From NCBI RefSeq assembly GCF_024763615.1, contig NW_026604957.1:1-64000 (forward strand): 64,000 nt of DNA, given 5' to 3'. Below the pieces are notes generated by a model that had not been told where the DNA came from, made no database searches, and worked only from the letters and a program-made list of their open reading frames with translations. This DNA is from Phlebotomus papatasi (lineage: Eukaryota; Arthropoda; Insecta; Diptera; Psychodidae). Both the position numbers and the translations under genes were made by a program. Below are positions 1 through 12,000 of the stretch, one piece after another (position 1 is the first letter of the stretch; the number at the start of each line of letters is the position of its first letter).

Positions 1-3000
1 GATTTTGTAGTGTGGATATTACATCCTCTTTCTTGATACTGGTTAGTTCACAGATTTCGCTAAAAGAAAATTTAAAAAAAAAATGGTAAAGAATTGAGCT
101 GTTCGAAAATTTTCCTGTTAAATAAATCTCTTTCTTACTTGATTGTAATTTGCGGTTTTTCTAATTCTCCGGTGGGCTTCTGGGCCAGTAGAATTTCCAA
201 AATTGTCTGTGCCCAGTAACTCCGATAGGACAGAAGTCCGAGGTCTGACAGTGGCTTCTCAGGTGATCCTGTCTTACCCTCAAATTTGGACAATTCATAA
301 CTAAACTCAATAAGTAACTTCCCATATCCTTTCCGTTGAAACGGTGGCATCGTGAGTATACATGCAACATTGTAATCCTCTGTACTTTCCTTCTCCTTGG
401 AAAAGTATCCAACTATATGGAAGCCCCGTGAGTCAAATTCAGTCATCACATAGAAGAGGAACGGATCAGTGTCATAGTAGAGAGTCTTGTGGTCGAGAAA
501 GAGTTTAGCCAGAAGACACAAATTCTGGGCATATACTTTGTTCTTTCGTCCGTCAATTTCAAAAAATGAAATTGTACCCTTGCGATAGATCTCATTGCCG
601 GGCGGGTGCTTGAGATTGCATTTGTTGATGTGCCTCTCTAAACACTTTTTGCTCTTCCGATACTTTAGACAGAATTCACAGATGTAGATGCAGGACATCT
701 GACACAATTCCTGGGGATATGGTGCAAAATACCATGGTTTTATCCGATGTATACCCAACTCAATCATCTCTACATTCTTCATTCTTGTCACCACATCATC
801 ATGGTGTGCCACTAAACTGCCAGATTGTCGGGGTGTTTGTTGCTGTGAGCCCTCTTGGGAGTTCTCTTCTACATCCACGGATGGGGTTGTCTGCAACGGA
901 ATGTTTAACTGCGCAACAGTGCTCAGCTAAAACATGCACATAGCTAAAGTTTCATAAAATCCTCAAAGAAATACCCCTTTCCGGATATACAGAACAAAAA
1001 GAAAATTTCCCGCCCAAAAATTCTTCCAACAAAAAAGTGCAAAACCTCGTTTTAGCTTACAGAAGCTGTGATTCTTTCATTGGAAATTCAAATTGATTAA
1101 CCCTTAAACGACGAGACACTTTTTACTGACTGAAAATCAACAATAAAAATTAAACTGGGAAACATAATCAATGATAAGTCTTACATCTAACCTTGGAAAG
1201 TCTAACAGTCTGATTCGGTGTATTTTGTGCTTCTATGGACGATAGGGACAAAAATAGCCCAAAAATTTAAGTAATTTTTCTGGCAATACCAATGAATAAT
1301 ATTTTTCGCTTTAATGAAAAATATTACTTATGAGTATTGTAGTTTTTATTGCCAGAAGGGTTTTGTTTAAAAATATTAGAAGTATAAAAAAAATCATTTA
1401 TGAATTTTAGAATTTAAAAATTCACCATTTTTGAGTTTAAATATTTACTACATAGCAAATATAGCTAGAGACTTGCAAAAAAATCCTAGATTCCTTCAAC
1501 CTTCTACTTTACAATTATGTACAGACATAAGAAAAAAATAACTTTGGGTAGTCAGGAAAAATTGTTTTCTTTACGGTTCACCGGTGTTCCAATCGTCCTT
1601 AAAGGGTTAAAGTCTTGACTCTTCATCATGCCAACCTTACTTATTCAAAAGTTTAGGTCCTCAACAAGAAATTAATGGTCGTAAAGGTTTTTTTATAATC
1701 TAAAGCTGTTAAGTAAAAAAAAACTTATAAAAGTTCACATGGCTCCGGGAAAATCTCAATCAAGCAAGGGCGTAGCGAGAAAGAAGGGATGTCGTTGCCC
1801 CCAACTACTCGGTAAATGAAGGCTTTCAGGCTTCGCACACACTAATGACCTATCTACTTATAAAGCAATATAAATTTTAATAGTCTTATGTTGCACATTT
1901 CCTGAAAAAATAGGTCACATTCATTAAAGAAATATAGGAAAAATATGAAGTGTTCGAAGCCAGAAGGTATCTGAAGCTTGAAAGCCTTCCCCTAAATACT
2001 AAAAATTATTCAAGAACACTAAGATATATCTCAATTTAAGGGTTTTTTAACCGAAGAAAGCGCCTTTACTGGCTTAGTCTTTTGTTGAATTTCAGAGCTT
2101 TTCGAAAAGTTCAAAATCATTCAATTGGAATTAAAATAAATTGGTGGTCATTTTTCTAAAGTAACGTTGCACATATCGAATACTAAAAACTTCGAAATTG
2201 TTTTGAACTTCCAAAAATAGTTTTTTAAGAGAACTTTGAGGAAGTTTGTGATCAATTGTTCACAAAAAAATAACTGCAATGTTGCCTTAGAAGAGCTTTT
2301 AGAGAATCTCTGAAACTTGCCATATCGTCAAAAATAATCAAATCATAATCAATTTAGAAAGAAAATTAACAAAAGACTTCTCATCAATTTCCCGGCATTT
2401 TCTTTAAGAAAGTCTTCTTGATCTCTTTAAAACTTTAAGGACGAGAGGGTCAAAAATTGAGAGGCAGAAAAAAAAAACACTTTTTCTGACTTCTTAGAGC
2501 ACATATAAGATTAGTTTGGAAGGCCGCAGGAAAAAAATTCTTTAACTTAATGGGTTAACTCTTTAAGGACGAGTGGAACACCGGTGTCCCATAAAGAAAA
2601 TAATTTTTCCTGACTACCCAAAGTTATTTTTTTCTTATGTCTGTACATAATTGTAAAGTAGAAGGTTGAAGTTATCTAGAATATTTTTTGCAAGTCTCTA
2701 GCTATATATGCTATGTAGTAAATATTTAAGCTAAAAAATGGCGAATTTTTAAATTCTCAAATTCATAAATGATTTCATTTATTTTTTATACTTCCAATTT
2801 TTTTAAGCAAAGCCCTTTGGCAATAAAATCTACAATATTCATACGTAATATTTTTCATTAAAGCGAAAAATATTAATCATTGGTATTGTTAGAAAAATAC
2901 TTAAATTTTTGAGCTATTTTTGTCCCTATCGTCCATAGAAGCACAAAATACACCGAATCAGACTCTGTTGGACTTTCCAAGGTTAGATGTAAGACTTATC

Positions 3001-5677
3001 ATTATGTTTCTCAGTTTAATTTTTATTGTTGATTTTCAGTTCGTAAAAAGTGTCTCGTCTTTAAAGGGTTAAGGAAACTATCAGCTTACGATATTCCCAA
3101 GATTCATTAAGATTAGCTTTTGAATTGGGTTTTAAAACACATTGAGGAACTTTGGTTTATCGGAATTTTAGGTGGAAATATTCTCGTCTTTATCAAATAA
3201 TTTAAATTTTATAATGTTTCGGTAAATTCTAAATGAAAGTTCAAGCTACTTTTGATAATCCTTTTTGTTAAATAAAATAAAAGAATTTAACAGCCCAGCG
3301 AGCAGCAAATGCTAACCGATTTCAATTCAGCTGAAAACATTTACAGTAGACTCTCACTCAATCGGCTCTTTTTCAATCGGGCGAAAAATTTTGTTGACAA
3401 TTTTTACGTTTAATTATGAAGCTGATTCGCTCAAATTCACTGTAGTTCTTTCTATTTTATCGTGATTCTTTATAATTGAGTGTTTTTTGTGGAATTTACA
3501 AAGGCTTTGACGCTCAAATCTATCGATAAACCGGATGACATTTTGCCCCATACGCCCGATTGAGAGAGAGTCTACTGTATGGCGATTTTTAAGTTAAGTC
3601 TAAAGCCTCTTTAATCTAAGAATATTTTTTAGGGTATTATTTTCAAGCTAAAAACGCAATTCCCTCCAAAAAGAGCTGTTAAGATCAATCAGAACGAGGG
3701 TTTTGTACCTTTTTTCTCAATTCGTAAAATCCTAAATTAGTTTTTGTATGTGTTTTTAAGAGATTTTTCTTTGCGTTAAAAGCTTTTTTTTAGTTTAGTT
3801 TAGGGAATAATCCTTTCAAAATCGGTGGCAGCCAAAATCCCGAATGTTCAAAATCCTAAAAGGGATGAAATTATATGGGGGAAAATGTTTAGAATAATTT
3901 CTCAAGACACAGAAGATTTTCTTTTGCCTCCAGCAAGCGCGGGTGCAATCGTGGGAGTAGCTATGACACATTTAAGATTTCTGGATTTTGGCGATTTTGG
4001 CTTTCGGGATTTTGACCGGGACCCTTTCAAAATATATTCACCTCAAATACAGACTTTGGATTACAGGGACCTCATTACCTAATTTTCTTCCTAATGAGTT
4101 ATAAAATAAAAATATTGCTTGAGGTTAAGAATGTATTTAAAAGAAAATTATTCAAAGCATTTGAATATGTTATTGAATTAGGACGCATTCTGTTAAGACT
4201 CGAGATATGTGACTCGAAAGAAGAAACGTTTTTAAAAAGTGTTCCAAGGCTTAGCTAGATAGTTTAGGTTTTGAAGTGCTTCTACTTTATAATTATTTAC
4301 AATAATTATTGAAATTTTAATAATTCGAATAAGCCAAAAACAAAATGTTTTCTACTTGGATACCCAGAATCCCAAAAGAGACGAAAGGGTAAATGAATTA
4401 AAAAATAAAATACTTTGTAAATTTTAAATTACTAGAATCAGGTGAAATATTTCTGTCAAATCGAACTTCAAAACAAGTAATAATTAATAATAAATTACGA
4501 AAACAACTCGAGCCATCATTTTATCATTTTTTGATCACTAAATTTTCACAGGAGCTCAAATCCGAAATAAAATATTTTCGAAAATTTAAAACCGGACTGA
4601 TGAAATGTAGCAGAGAGTGACCAAAAATGGACCTCTCTTGATTTTTATTCCTTTATTCTTAACGACGTTTCGAGGATAAATGTTCTCTTCATCAGGTTTA
4701 CAATTAGAGAAAAAATCACGTACGGGTGGGAAAATTTGCTCCTGCACTTCACTTGGACTTTTTCACAATTTCGCACTGATATGTTTACCATCCAAAAGGC
4801 TGACACAGGTAGTTTTCTCTAATTCGAAACCTGATGAAGAGGACATGTATCCTCGAAACGCCACGAAGAATTAAAGATTAAAACTCAAGAGAAGTCTATT
4901 TTTCCGTCCACTATCTATAAAAAAAAAGATTCTCAAAAAATTGAATCTTTGCATATGAGCACGATTGGAGACAGTACATTGAACTGCAATATCTCAGTCG
5001 TAATGATGAAAGAATCACAGCCAAAATAAAAAGCAAACCTTCCGGAAAGACACCCCAACTCTTTACCTTTCGCTTTCTGTTCATCTTTTTCTGTAGTGCT
5101 GCCGCTAGAACAGCACTTCCGTTGACGAGCTCACTGGAGGGTGTGACTGGACTCACGGGTCTCGAAGTATTTCCCGTGGTGGGAACTGTGGGTTGTTTTT
5201 TGGGTGTTGTAACACCAGTATTTTGTCCTGTGGTTGAGCCATCTTTTCTGGGAAATTGTACTTTTCTCGTGTCCATAAAATCCTCACTAACCCATTCATC
5301 GAGTCTCTTATTAACTGCCAAGAGAGAGAGAGTGGTTGTCAACAAAAATGTTTACAAAACAATATCACCCGGCTTTCCCACTTACAGTCTACATAATGTA
5401 CATAGAAGAGTTTCTGTTGCTGTCCCATAATGTCCTTAACACTAATTATTTCAGCCAGTGGCCAATCATTTGTCCCATTCATCCGGACTGGGAGTCTACA
5501 TCCTTCCGTGAGCGATGCCTGGGGAGCACCAAAGCATAATTGTTTGGTTATGTTTACATTCTGTATTACCCTTTCAAATTTAGTGAATTTGTGTTCACCC
5601 CCGTGAAAATTTCCACAAATACTTACTGTAGACTCACAAATGGATGATGCATCTTCATCAATATCCATTATTTGCAT
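1..5677 (-). CDS. Tip60: Tip60/KAT5 MYST-family histone acetyltransferase, 3' end outside window
   Basis: Catalytic subunit of the NuA4/TIP60 nuclear complex, acetylating histones H4/H2A with acetyl-CoA. Exons read on the minus strand: 5677-5627, 5518-5386, 5314-5067, 926-139 and 59-1 (continues off the window). All junctions are GT-AG and keep frame. Exons 2-3 encode the chromo/Tudor-knot barrel (PLAEIISVKD, YVHYVDFNKRLDEWV). A basic linker (NRKRK) follows. Exon 4 holds the MYST domain: a C2HC zinc finger (CEFC...H...C), the active-site Cys in VACILTMPP, the acetyl-CoA loop RKGYGKLL, and the catalytic Glu in GSPEKPLSDLG. The start is the ATG at 5677; a TTG at 896 is only an internal Leu codon. 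Exon 4 begins at 926 after a TTTTAG acceptor. Intron 5066-927 is 4.1 kb and transposon-filled. Family assignment is secure; the exact exon 1 is inferred from splice signals. Confidence 0.93.
1101..1616 (+). mobile_element. TTAA-flanked MITE (piggyBac-like), copy 1 in Tip60 intron
   Basis: A 516-bp element flanked by TTAA on both sides (1097-1100 and 1617-1620). Its ends are CCCTTAAACGACGAG and the inverse of CCCTTTAAGGACGA. TTAA target duplication with CCC-starting inverted ends is the signature of the piggyBac superfamily. No coding frame is present, so it is non-autonomous. An internal imperfect palindrome (about 1272-1365, TCTGGCAATA... TTGCCAGA) sits near its centre. Confidence 0.75.
1621..2430. 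other. AT-rich Tip60 intron sequence between MITEs
   Basis: No open frame, RNA gene or recognisable repeat was seen here. It separates the two opposed TTAA elements. Confidence 0.5.
2431..2550 (+). mobile_element. Partial TTAA MITE, short subtype
   Basis: The stretch CTTTAAGGACGAGAGGGTCAAAAA and following sequence match the short element at 10927-11063, but the right inverted end is absent. It abuts the next complete element, so it looks like a decayed copy truncated beside the younger insertion. Confidence 0.5.
2559..3068 (-). mobile_element. TTAA-flanked MITE, copy 2, inverted relative to copy 1
   Basis: A 510-bp element between TTAA sites (2555-2558 and 3069-3072). Its sequence is the reverse complement of the element at 1101-1616 along the whole length, including the internal palindrome. 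The two copies form an inverted repeat of about 510 bp with a loop of roughly 940 bp inside one transcribed intron. Confidence 0.75.
3344..3577. mobile_element. 234-bp MITE with CAGTAGACTCTC ends, TA target duplication
   Basis: Terminal inverted repeats begin CAGTAGACTCTCACTCAATCGG and end with its near-perfect inverse. TA dinucleotides flank both ends (3342-3343, 3578-3579). CAGT-starting ends with TA duplications are typical of pogo/Tigger-like Tc1-mariner MITEs. There is no coding content. Confidence 0.7.
3580..4621. other. AT-rich Tip60 intron sequence
   Basis: No gene. An 85-codon open frame at 3825-4082 is translated low-complexity sequence built on short GATTTTGG/AAAATCC motifs, with no known-family similarity. 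Confidence 0.5.
4622..4905. mobile_element. Foldback MITE of about 284 bp
   Basis: The two ends are imperfect inverse copies of about 75 bp. The left arm reads CCAAAAATGGACCTCTCTTGA then GACGTTTCGAGGATAAATGTTC and CATCAGGTTT. The right arm reads AAACCTGATGAAGAGGAC, CCTCGAAACGCC and CTCAAGAGAAGTCTATTTTT. The middle is about 110 bp. No target duplication could be fixed. Confidence 0.6.
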
Positions 5678-6035
5678 TGGTTTTCACGGGTTTTTCACCA
5701 ATTTTGGAGAGAAACAAAAATCTTGTTTTGATGTTTTATAGCTGTCAACTAAGTACCAAAAATTTCCGCTAGAGCTATCGCCCGGGATGAATTTTGCAGT
5801 CGCGGTGGAGATCGGGCGGGTTTGCTTTTACGAATGACCTGGACCAATCAGCAAGCACCACATGACATGTCATTGGTCGGTCAGTGTCAAGACGGTTGTA
5901 TTTTTGGTCAGAAATTTCGTCATGTCGCTGCGTCTTCAATATTCTCTCAAAATTCAATGAAATACTTTTGTGAAACGGGTTCAGTAATACAGTAAATAAC
6001 TTATAGAAAGTTGAAGTGTTATTTTGTGAGAAATC
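5678..6035. promoter_or_regulatory. Bidirectional Tip60 / P58IPK promoter region
   Basis: Only 358 bp separate the two divergent start codons. The stretch is the most GC-rich of the gene island and holds two CCAAT boxes in opposite orientation (CCAAT 5844-5848; ATTGG 5872-5876) and a perfect 12-bp palindrome, ATGACATGTCAT, at 5862-5873 between them. No TATA box is evident, as usual for housekeeping divergent promoters. The start sites themselves are not visible. Confidence 0.65.
5844..5862 (+). promoter_or_regulatory. ERSE-like element, CCAAT-N9-CCACA
   Basis: CCAAT at 5844-5848, nine bases, then CCACA at 5858-5862. The endoplasmic-reticulum stress response element is CCAAT-N9-CCACG (NF-Y plus ATF6/XBP1), so this differs at the last base only. 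It lies 174 bp upstream of the P58IPK start codon. Mammalian P58IPK is an established unfolded-protein-response target, so the position makes functional sense; activity is inferred. Confidence 0.5.
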
Positions 6036-9000
6036 ATGGCAATCGGAATGGTAGATATGGTGCAATTTGCCCAAGATAAAAAGTTCACAGCATTCTTGCT
6101 ACTTCTTTTCCTGGATCTCTTTATGGATGGTAAGATCATGCCCTCTGTCCTCACACTGATTAGAGCTTTTAGCTTTATTGAAATGACTATTTAATTAGGT
6201 GCCGAGTCAGCAACTCAGGCAGAAATTGAGAGACACATCGAGATGGGAGGACAGTACCTGGCCACAGGCCAGTTATCAGACGCCCTCACACACTTCCACG
6301 CAGCTGTTGGTGGGAATCATTGATAACCCTCCTTTTTTTAATTTTCTATTTGATTGCTGGGACAGATATGCCTTCAATTTGGTGTAATTAATATTTCAGA
6401 GGGGGATCCGTCAAACTACCTGACACTTTTTAAGCGAGGAACGGTTTATTTCGCTCTGGGCAAAGCTAGAAACAGTCTCAGTGATTTCTCTCGGGTTCTA
6501 GAGCTAAAGCCAGACTTTACGACAGCTCGAGCACAACGTGGAGTAGTACATCTCAAACTGGGAGACTTTGATAAAGCTGAATTGGATTTCCATAAATCGC
6601 TAATGGAGGATCCCTACAATGATGATGTCAACTATTTGTACAGTAAAGTTGATCCTGCCCGAGAACAGTGGAATTCCATTGAGAATTTGATTGCTCGTGG
6701 TGACCACAGAACTGCAATAGCCTTCCTCACTCAACTCCTGGAAATTTCACCGTGGAGTGCAAAGTTCCGGGAAACCCGTGCAGATTGCTACATCAATGAG
6801 AATGATGTTCTATCTGCAGTTTCTGATCTCAGATCTGTCAATCGTTTGTCCCAGGACAGCACAGGCGGGTCAGTATCATCCTAAATGTATTTTTTTTTCT
6901 CTTCAGCATTATTTGCACTGAATTATAATGGGATTTTATGAAAATTCCATTCTGCAGATACTTTCGTCTGGCTGAGCTACTGTACAATCTGGGACATACA
7001 GCAGATGCCTTAAAGGAGATCCGTGAGTGTCTCAAGTTGGATCCCGAACATAAAGACTGCTTCCCCTTCTACAAGAAGCTCAAGAAGGTGGAAAAGGCCC
7101 TTTCTGATGCCCAATCATATCTGGATGAGCGACAGTACGAGGGATGCGTGGAGTCAGCGGAGAAGGTGTTGAAGTTGGAATCAGATATTCCAATGGTGAT
7201 CTTCAGTGCAAAGCAATTGCTCTGTTCGTGCCACGTCAAGGATGAACAGTTCACGCAAGCAGTGACAAGATGTCGAGAAGCTCTGGACATTCAGAAGGAT
7301 CCCAGTGTTCTCTGTGATCGTGCTGAGGCCTACATCGGCACGGAGATGTACGATGATGGTGAGTCAATCAAATATTTATTCTAAAATTTTTATGTGTTTC
7401 TCAAATTGGTGAAAGAAATGGAATTCAAAAGACGGATAAACACAAATTCAGTTTTCTCGGTGAAAAATGTTCCCGGCATTTAGGTCGTTAGGGGAGAATA
7501 GGGCAGTACGGTCATGCATAATTTTCGAAAATATAAAATATTGAGATAATAAATTAATTTATAAGAAATATGCTTAGGGTAAGTGTGCCAAATTCCGGCC
7601 AGCTTGCAATTCCGGCCACCTTTTTTGTTCCTCGAATGTCCATGAATTTTTATTTTATACATACCGTAGAGATTGTACAATGCAAAAGAATAACAAAAAA
7701 TGTAGCTTCGACAAACGAGATGACGTTAAAAAGATATTAGAAGAATTCCCGAAGGGCAAGGAACTATGAGAATGAAGGTGGCCGAAATAGGGCACCAAAG
7801 CTATGTCTACATTTTTATTAATTTTAAAATATATTAAGAATGATTTTAAAGTAAATAAAGACGATAAACTGTCTACAAGGTTCTAAGCAACACATCTTAA
7901 GTAGAAGGAATGAAAAAATCAATCTCTATTAAAGATATTACATTTCAAACTTGAGACTTTGGCGCTTGCATGCAACTATGCCGAAACTTGGCACACTTAC
8001 CCTATTCAAGGGAAACTAGTTAGACTTTGTTGCCATAAGCATTTCGCAAATCAGAACCATCAGAACATTATTATTATTAATTGTGTCGAGGCCTAAAATT
8101 AAGGTTATCTTGTCCAAAAACGGGCCACGTCAATGGCAAACGGACTTGCCAATATCAAATCTCTGGTTCGGTATGAGGCATGGGACAACGGACAATAACA
8201 CAATTGGGAGGGGGGGGGGTAGTTTCAGGACATTGATTTAATAAGACATTTATTTTTAATGGTTTTTAAAAAGTTGTAATAAAAGATTAGAACATTAAAG
8301 AATGAAACAGCAAAACTGTCTTCATGCAAGGGAAATTTTAAATTAAAGCATGAAAGAAATCGAGATAAAAGATTTTGATTAAAATAGACAACATGGAGCA
8401 CCATAATAATTCATTGATCAAAATCTAAATTCACATTATTCCTCTAACATAGTTATCATGAACAACAATCTCAAGATTTACCAAAAAAAATCGTATAAAA
8501 CGGGATTGCAGTCAGGCTAGATTATTGAGTTTGCAACAGATCAATAAACTGCTGACCTTATAAGAGTTAACTTAAGGAAATAGTCAAAGATAATTTTTTT
8601 TTATTAAAATTTGCTCTTTTTGCTCATTACTGTTAATTAATTCTTAAATTTCTTTTGTTTTTGTATTTTTTTTCTCTTTTGTTTTTTTCCCTCTTCTTTT
8701 TTTTTCTTTTATTTATTTTCACAATTGTAAAAGAGATGTCCCTATTATTGTGAATACATAGTAATAATTAATAATAATAGTTATTATTAAAGCTAAAAGT
8801 TTTAACATTTTTGTTTTATTTTTGTGATTAAAATTCGATTGATAGTGTAGGCCGTAATCTAGTTATCCAATTTCACTGTGTTTGGATGACAAATGCTCAT
8901 TCGAATATTTAAAATTAAATGCAAACTATGATTTTAGAGATAATGTATTTCTGCGCAATTGATATCTAAAATTCGAATTTCGAATTGCTGCCGGGAAAGA

Positions 9001-12000
9001 ATTTTTATTCACTTATATTCTTCAATGACGTGGAAAAAGCTAGTGATAAGCCTAGATCAGCTTATTGTAGGTGAGATTCTTAATGTGATCCAACTCGAAA
9101 TGCATGCAAATTCAATTTAGAGCTGAGATTGGGGGACGCCATTCAGTTATATTGAATCAAATTCGTGAAATTATACAAATTTTTTATTTAAACCAAAATA
9201 TCAAGGATTTGGATGGACTGACAGAAAAGTGATATATGGGTGTAATGTAGACCAGAATGTTCTCTATAATTTTGCCGTAGAATATGATCTCATCGATTAA
9301 TCAGAAGCCGAGATAATCGAGGTTGTTTGTTTCTCATCTCGTTTATTCGACCAGAGCGCCCCAAGTGTTTATTTGATGAACTTCGACTATATCAAAGAAT
9401 TGTTGTATTTTGTGAGGCTTTCCATTTAAAACCCTATTTTAAGTGTCTTGATCTTGGTCGAGTAGAAGCAGTCAAATTGACATCTGAGGGGTTTTTCAAA
9501 GCGTTATTATGGGAAAAATGATTTTTTTCGCACTGAAACGACAAAATCGAACAGATGACATTGTCTGAACAAAAAATTATGTTTGGACGAAATATAGATA
9601 TAAAATATCCTTTACAATTATGCCGAAGTAATCATCAAAATTGGTTAAGCACGTATAGAGATAATTGAGGTTATGTGTTATGAAAATGGTTTTCCCGACT
9701 GTGGCGCCTCTAGCGTTGGTCCTACGAAGTTTAAATGCTCTAGAAAGTTGAAGTGCTTTGCGATTCCTTTAATACGCGCGCTAACACTTCAAAATCGGCC
9801 TAATCGAACCGGAGATAGGGGGAGGTGGGGCTACTTTGAGCTGTGGGGCTAGATACGACTTTTCTGCCTATTTCTAAATTAATCTGGGCCTTACAATTAT
9901 TTTATTTAAATCCACAACTATTTTGTGCAGGAGTCTATCAACATTTCACTTTTCCATACGTTTTTGCATAGAGGCACTGAAGACTAAAGAGAATTGACTT
10001 ATCAGTCTGATATACCTATTTCGGAATCGTACATTAACAACTATACAAAAATATATATTTTAAAATGTTCGCCGAAATAATAGAGTTTAAATTTTGACGC
10101 TATCGCAGCGCCACTTGTGGTGACCTTTTGAACCTTTATGTGAAAGGGCTCATCGAGACGAAACCAAAAACCCAGTCAAAATGTTAAATTAGAACCGGAG
10201 ATAGAGGCCGGTCAATTTTCGATCTTTGACCCCTTATAGCTCGGGTCAGGGGTTATGGATCGACTTAAGTATTTTTTTGTTTGATAGGTATAATCAACGG
10301 CTACAACATACTAAAATTTCAGCCCGATACATAAAGGAATTTCTGAGTTATTTAACTTAGAAAATTGAAAAATCTTCTTTTTAAAAATAACGCCTCTAGC
10401 GGTAGTTTTATGAACTTGTGATGTTAGAAGGGGAAGTGGCATTTCACGAGAGCTTTCCAAAAAGCCCTCACGTTTTAAATTCTGATAATTAGAACCGGAG
10501 TCATGGCCATTTTAACTCTTTCGTCTCTTTTGGGACTCTAGTACCCAAAGAAGCATATGAATATTCTATGAAAAACAATGTTTTTTAATTATTCAGAAGT
10601 GATTCTTGTGGATGATTACAAACTATAAGGATGTCCAAATGTGAGATATTTTTTGTAGGACCTCAATTAATTCCTGAGCTTAGATATTTTTGATTAAAAA
10701 TTGTGAAATTGGCTTGCAGCATATCGTCGGTAGCCTCAGCAACTGTGCTAAGTGCATCTGTTTTGTGTCTGCATTCATTGCAAACGCCGCGCAGCGATGC
10801 GTTGCTTACAACGAATGCTGACACAAAGCAAATGCAGTTAGCACAGTTGCTGAGGCAATCGACGATATGCTGCGGTCCGGAAAGAGTTAAGAGTTTTTTT
10901 TTTTTTGAACCCTTACAGCTCTTTTAACCCTTTAAGGACGAGAGGGTCAAAAAATGGGGGTCGGAAAAAAAATTTCTGGCTTTTTAATGCAAGATACAAC
11001 TTTAGATGATCGTAGGAAAAATTTCATTTTTGGGTCACCGGTGACCCAATTGTCCTTAAAGGGTTAACCCATTCCTTATCATGGTCTTATACAGGGGAGT
11101 GAGACTAGCTCTGAAAAATGCGAGCGATTTTAGTGTACATTTTTTTCCTGTTTTCGTGCACATTTCACAAGATATCTCCAAAACTACGTAGGTTACCAAT
11201 TTATGGTTTTCGGTTGCCTGTTCGTTAATAAATTGCCTTAGTAATTGTATTAGTAGTTTTTGATAATTCATTCTACAATGACAGAAAACAGTTAATAAAC
11301 TCAAAAGTTTTTTCGACACGCTAGAAACATATGGGAAATATAGGAAATGTCAGTATAATACATCATACGCAAATTGAATGATTTTAAATGATTTATTCCT
11401 GGGCAATTTTTATCCGAATTGCTGTCGGGAATAGATTTTAATAGTAACTTTAGTTCTTCATTTTTTTGAGAAAAATACTTAGTCCGACAGAGATGGGAAT
11501 ACATTTTGTTATTGTTTTCTTACTTCGCGGAAGCTCATGCAAGTTTTTTTTCTCAAAATAGCGAACGGAAAATTTGACATCCCGTCGACTTTGTTAAAAT
11601 TGGCCTCTTTTCTCTTTCCTGATTTGAATTCTAGTTACCAATTTGTTTTCTTAGATAGTTACTCTATCTAAATCTAAAGCAATAGAGTTTGTAATTAATT
11701 AATGTACAGAATTTAAATTCAGTGACCGTTAAGACATGTGTTTGACAGGGGCTCCCCGTGCCCCCAAATGAGATTTTTTTTTCCTTTCAAAAAATTCATC
11801 TATTAATCTGTAGAAATCTAATCCCAAAATATGAACATTCTATCTCAAATATTTCTGGTACATTGACTGAATGGGTTAATGTAAAAATTTTAATATAAGA
11901 ATTTTCATTATTATTTTTTATTAAAAAAAGAAATATGCTAAATAATTATTATATATAATTGTATTTGTACAAAATGGCCATAAGGCCCGTGTACAATAAA

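Noticed and set aside
896..898. TTG as a start for the Tip60 MYST exon
   Set aside because: The frame is open further upstream to a TTTTAG acceptor at 927-932 and joins the chromo-barrel exons in phase, so this is an internal Leu codon.
3825..4082. 85-codon frame in the Tip60 intron
   Set aside because: Low-complexity GATTTTGG-type sequence with no family similarity, inside an intron.
9034..9041. TGACGTGG (UPRE-like) motif in the P58IPK intron
   Set aside because: Lies at the edge of a transposon copy deep in the intron; a single 8-bp match is expected by chance.
11056..11504. Minus-strand frames in P58IPK intron 4
   Set aside because: No family resemblance and no sign of a nested gene.
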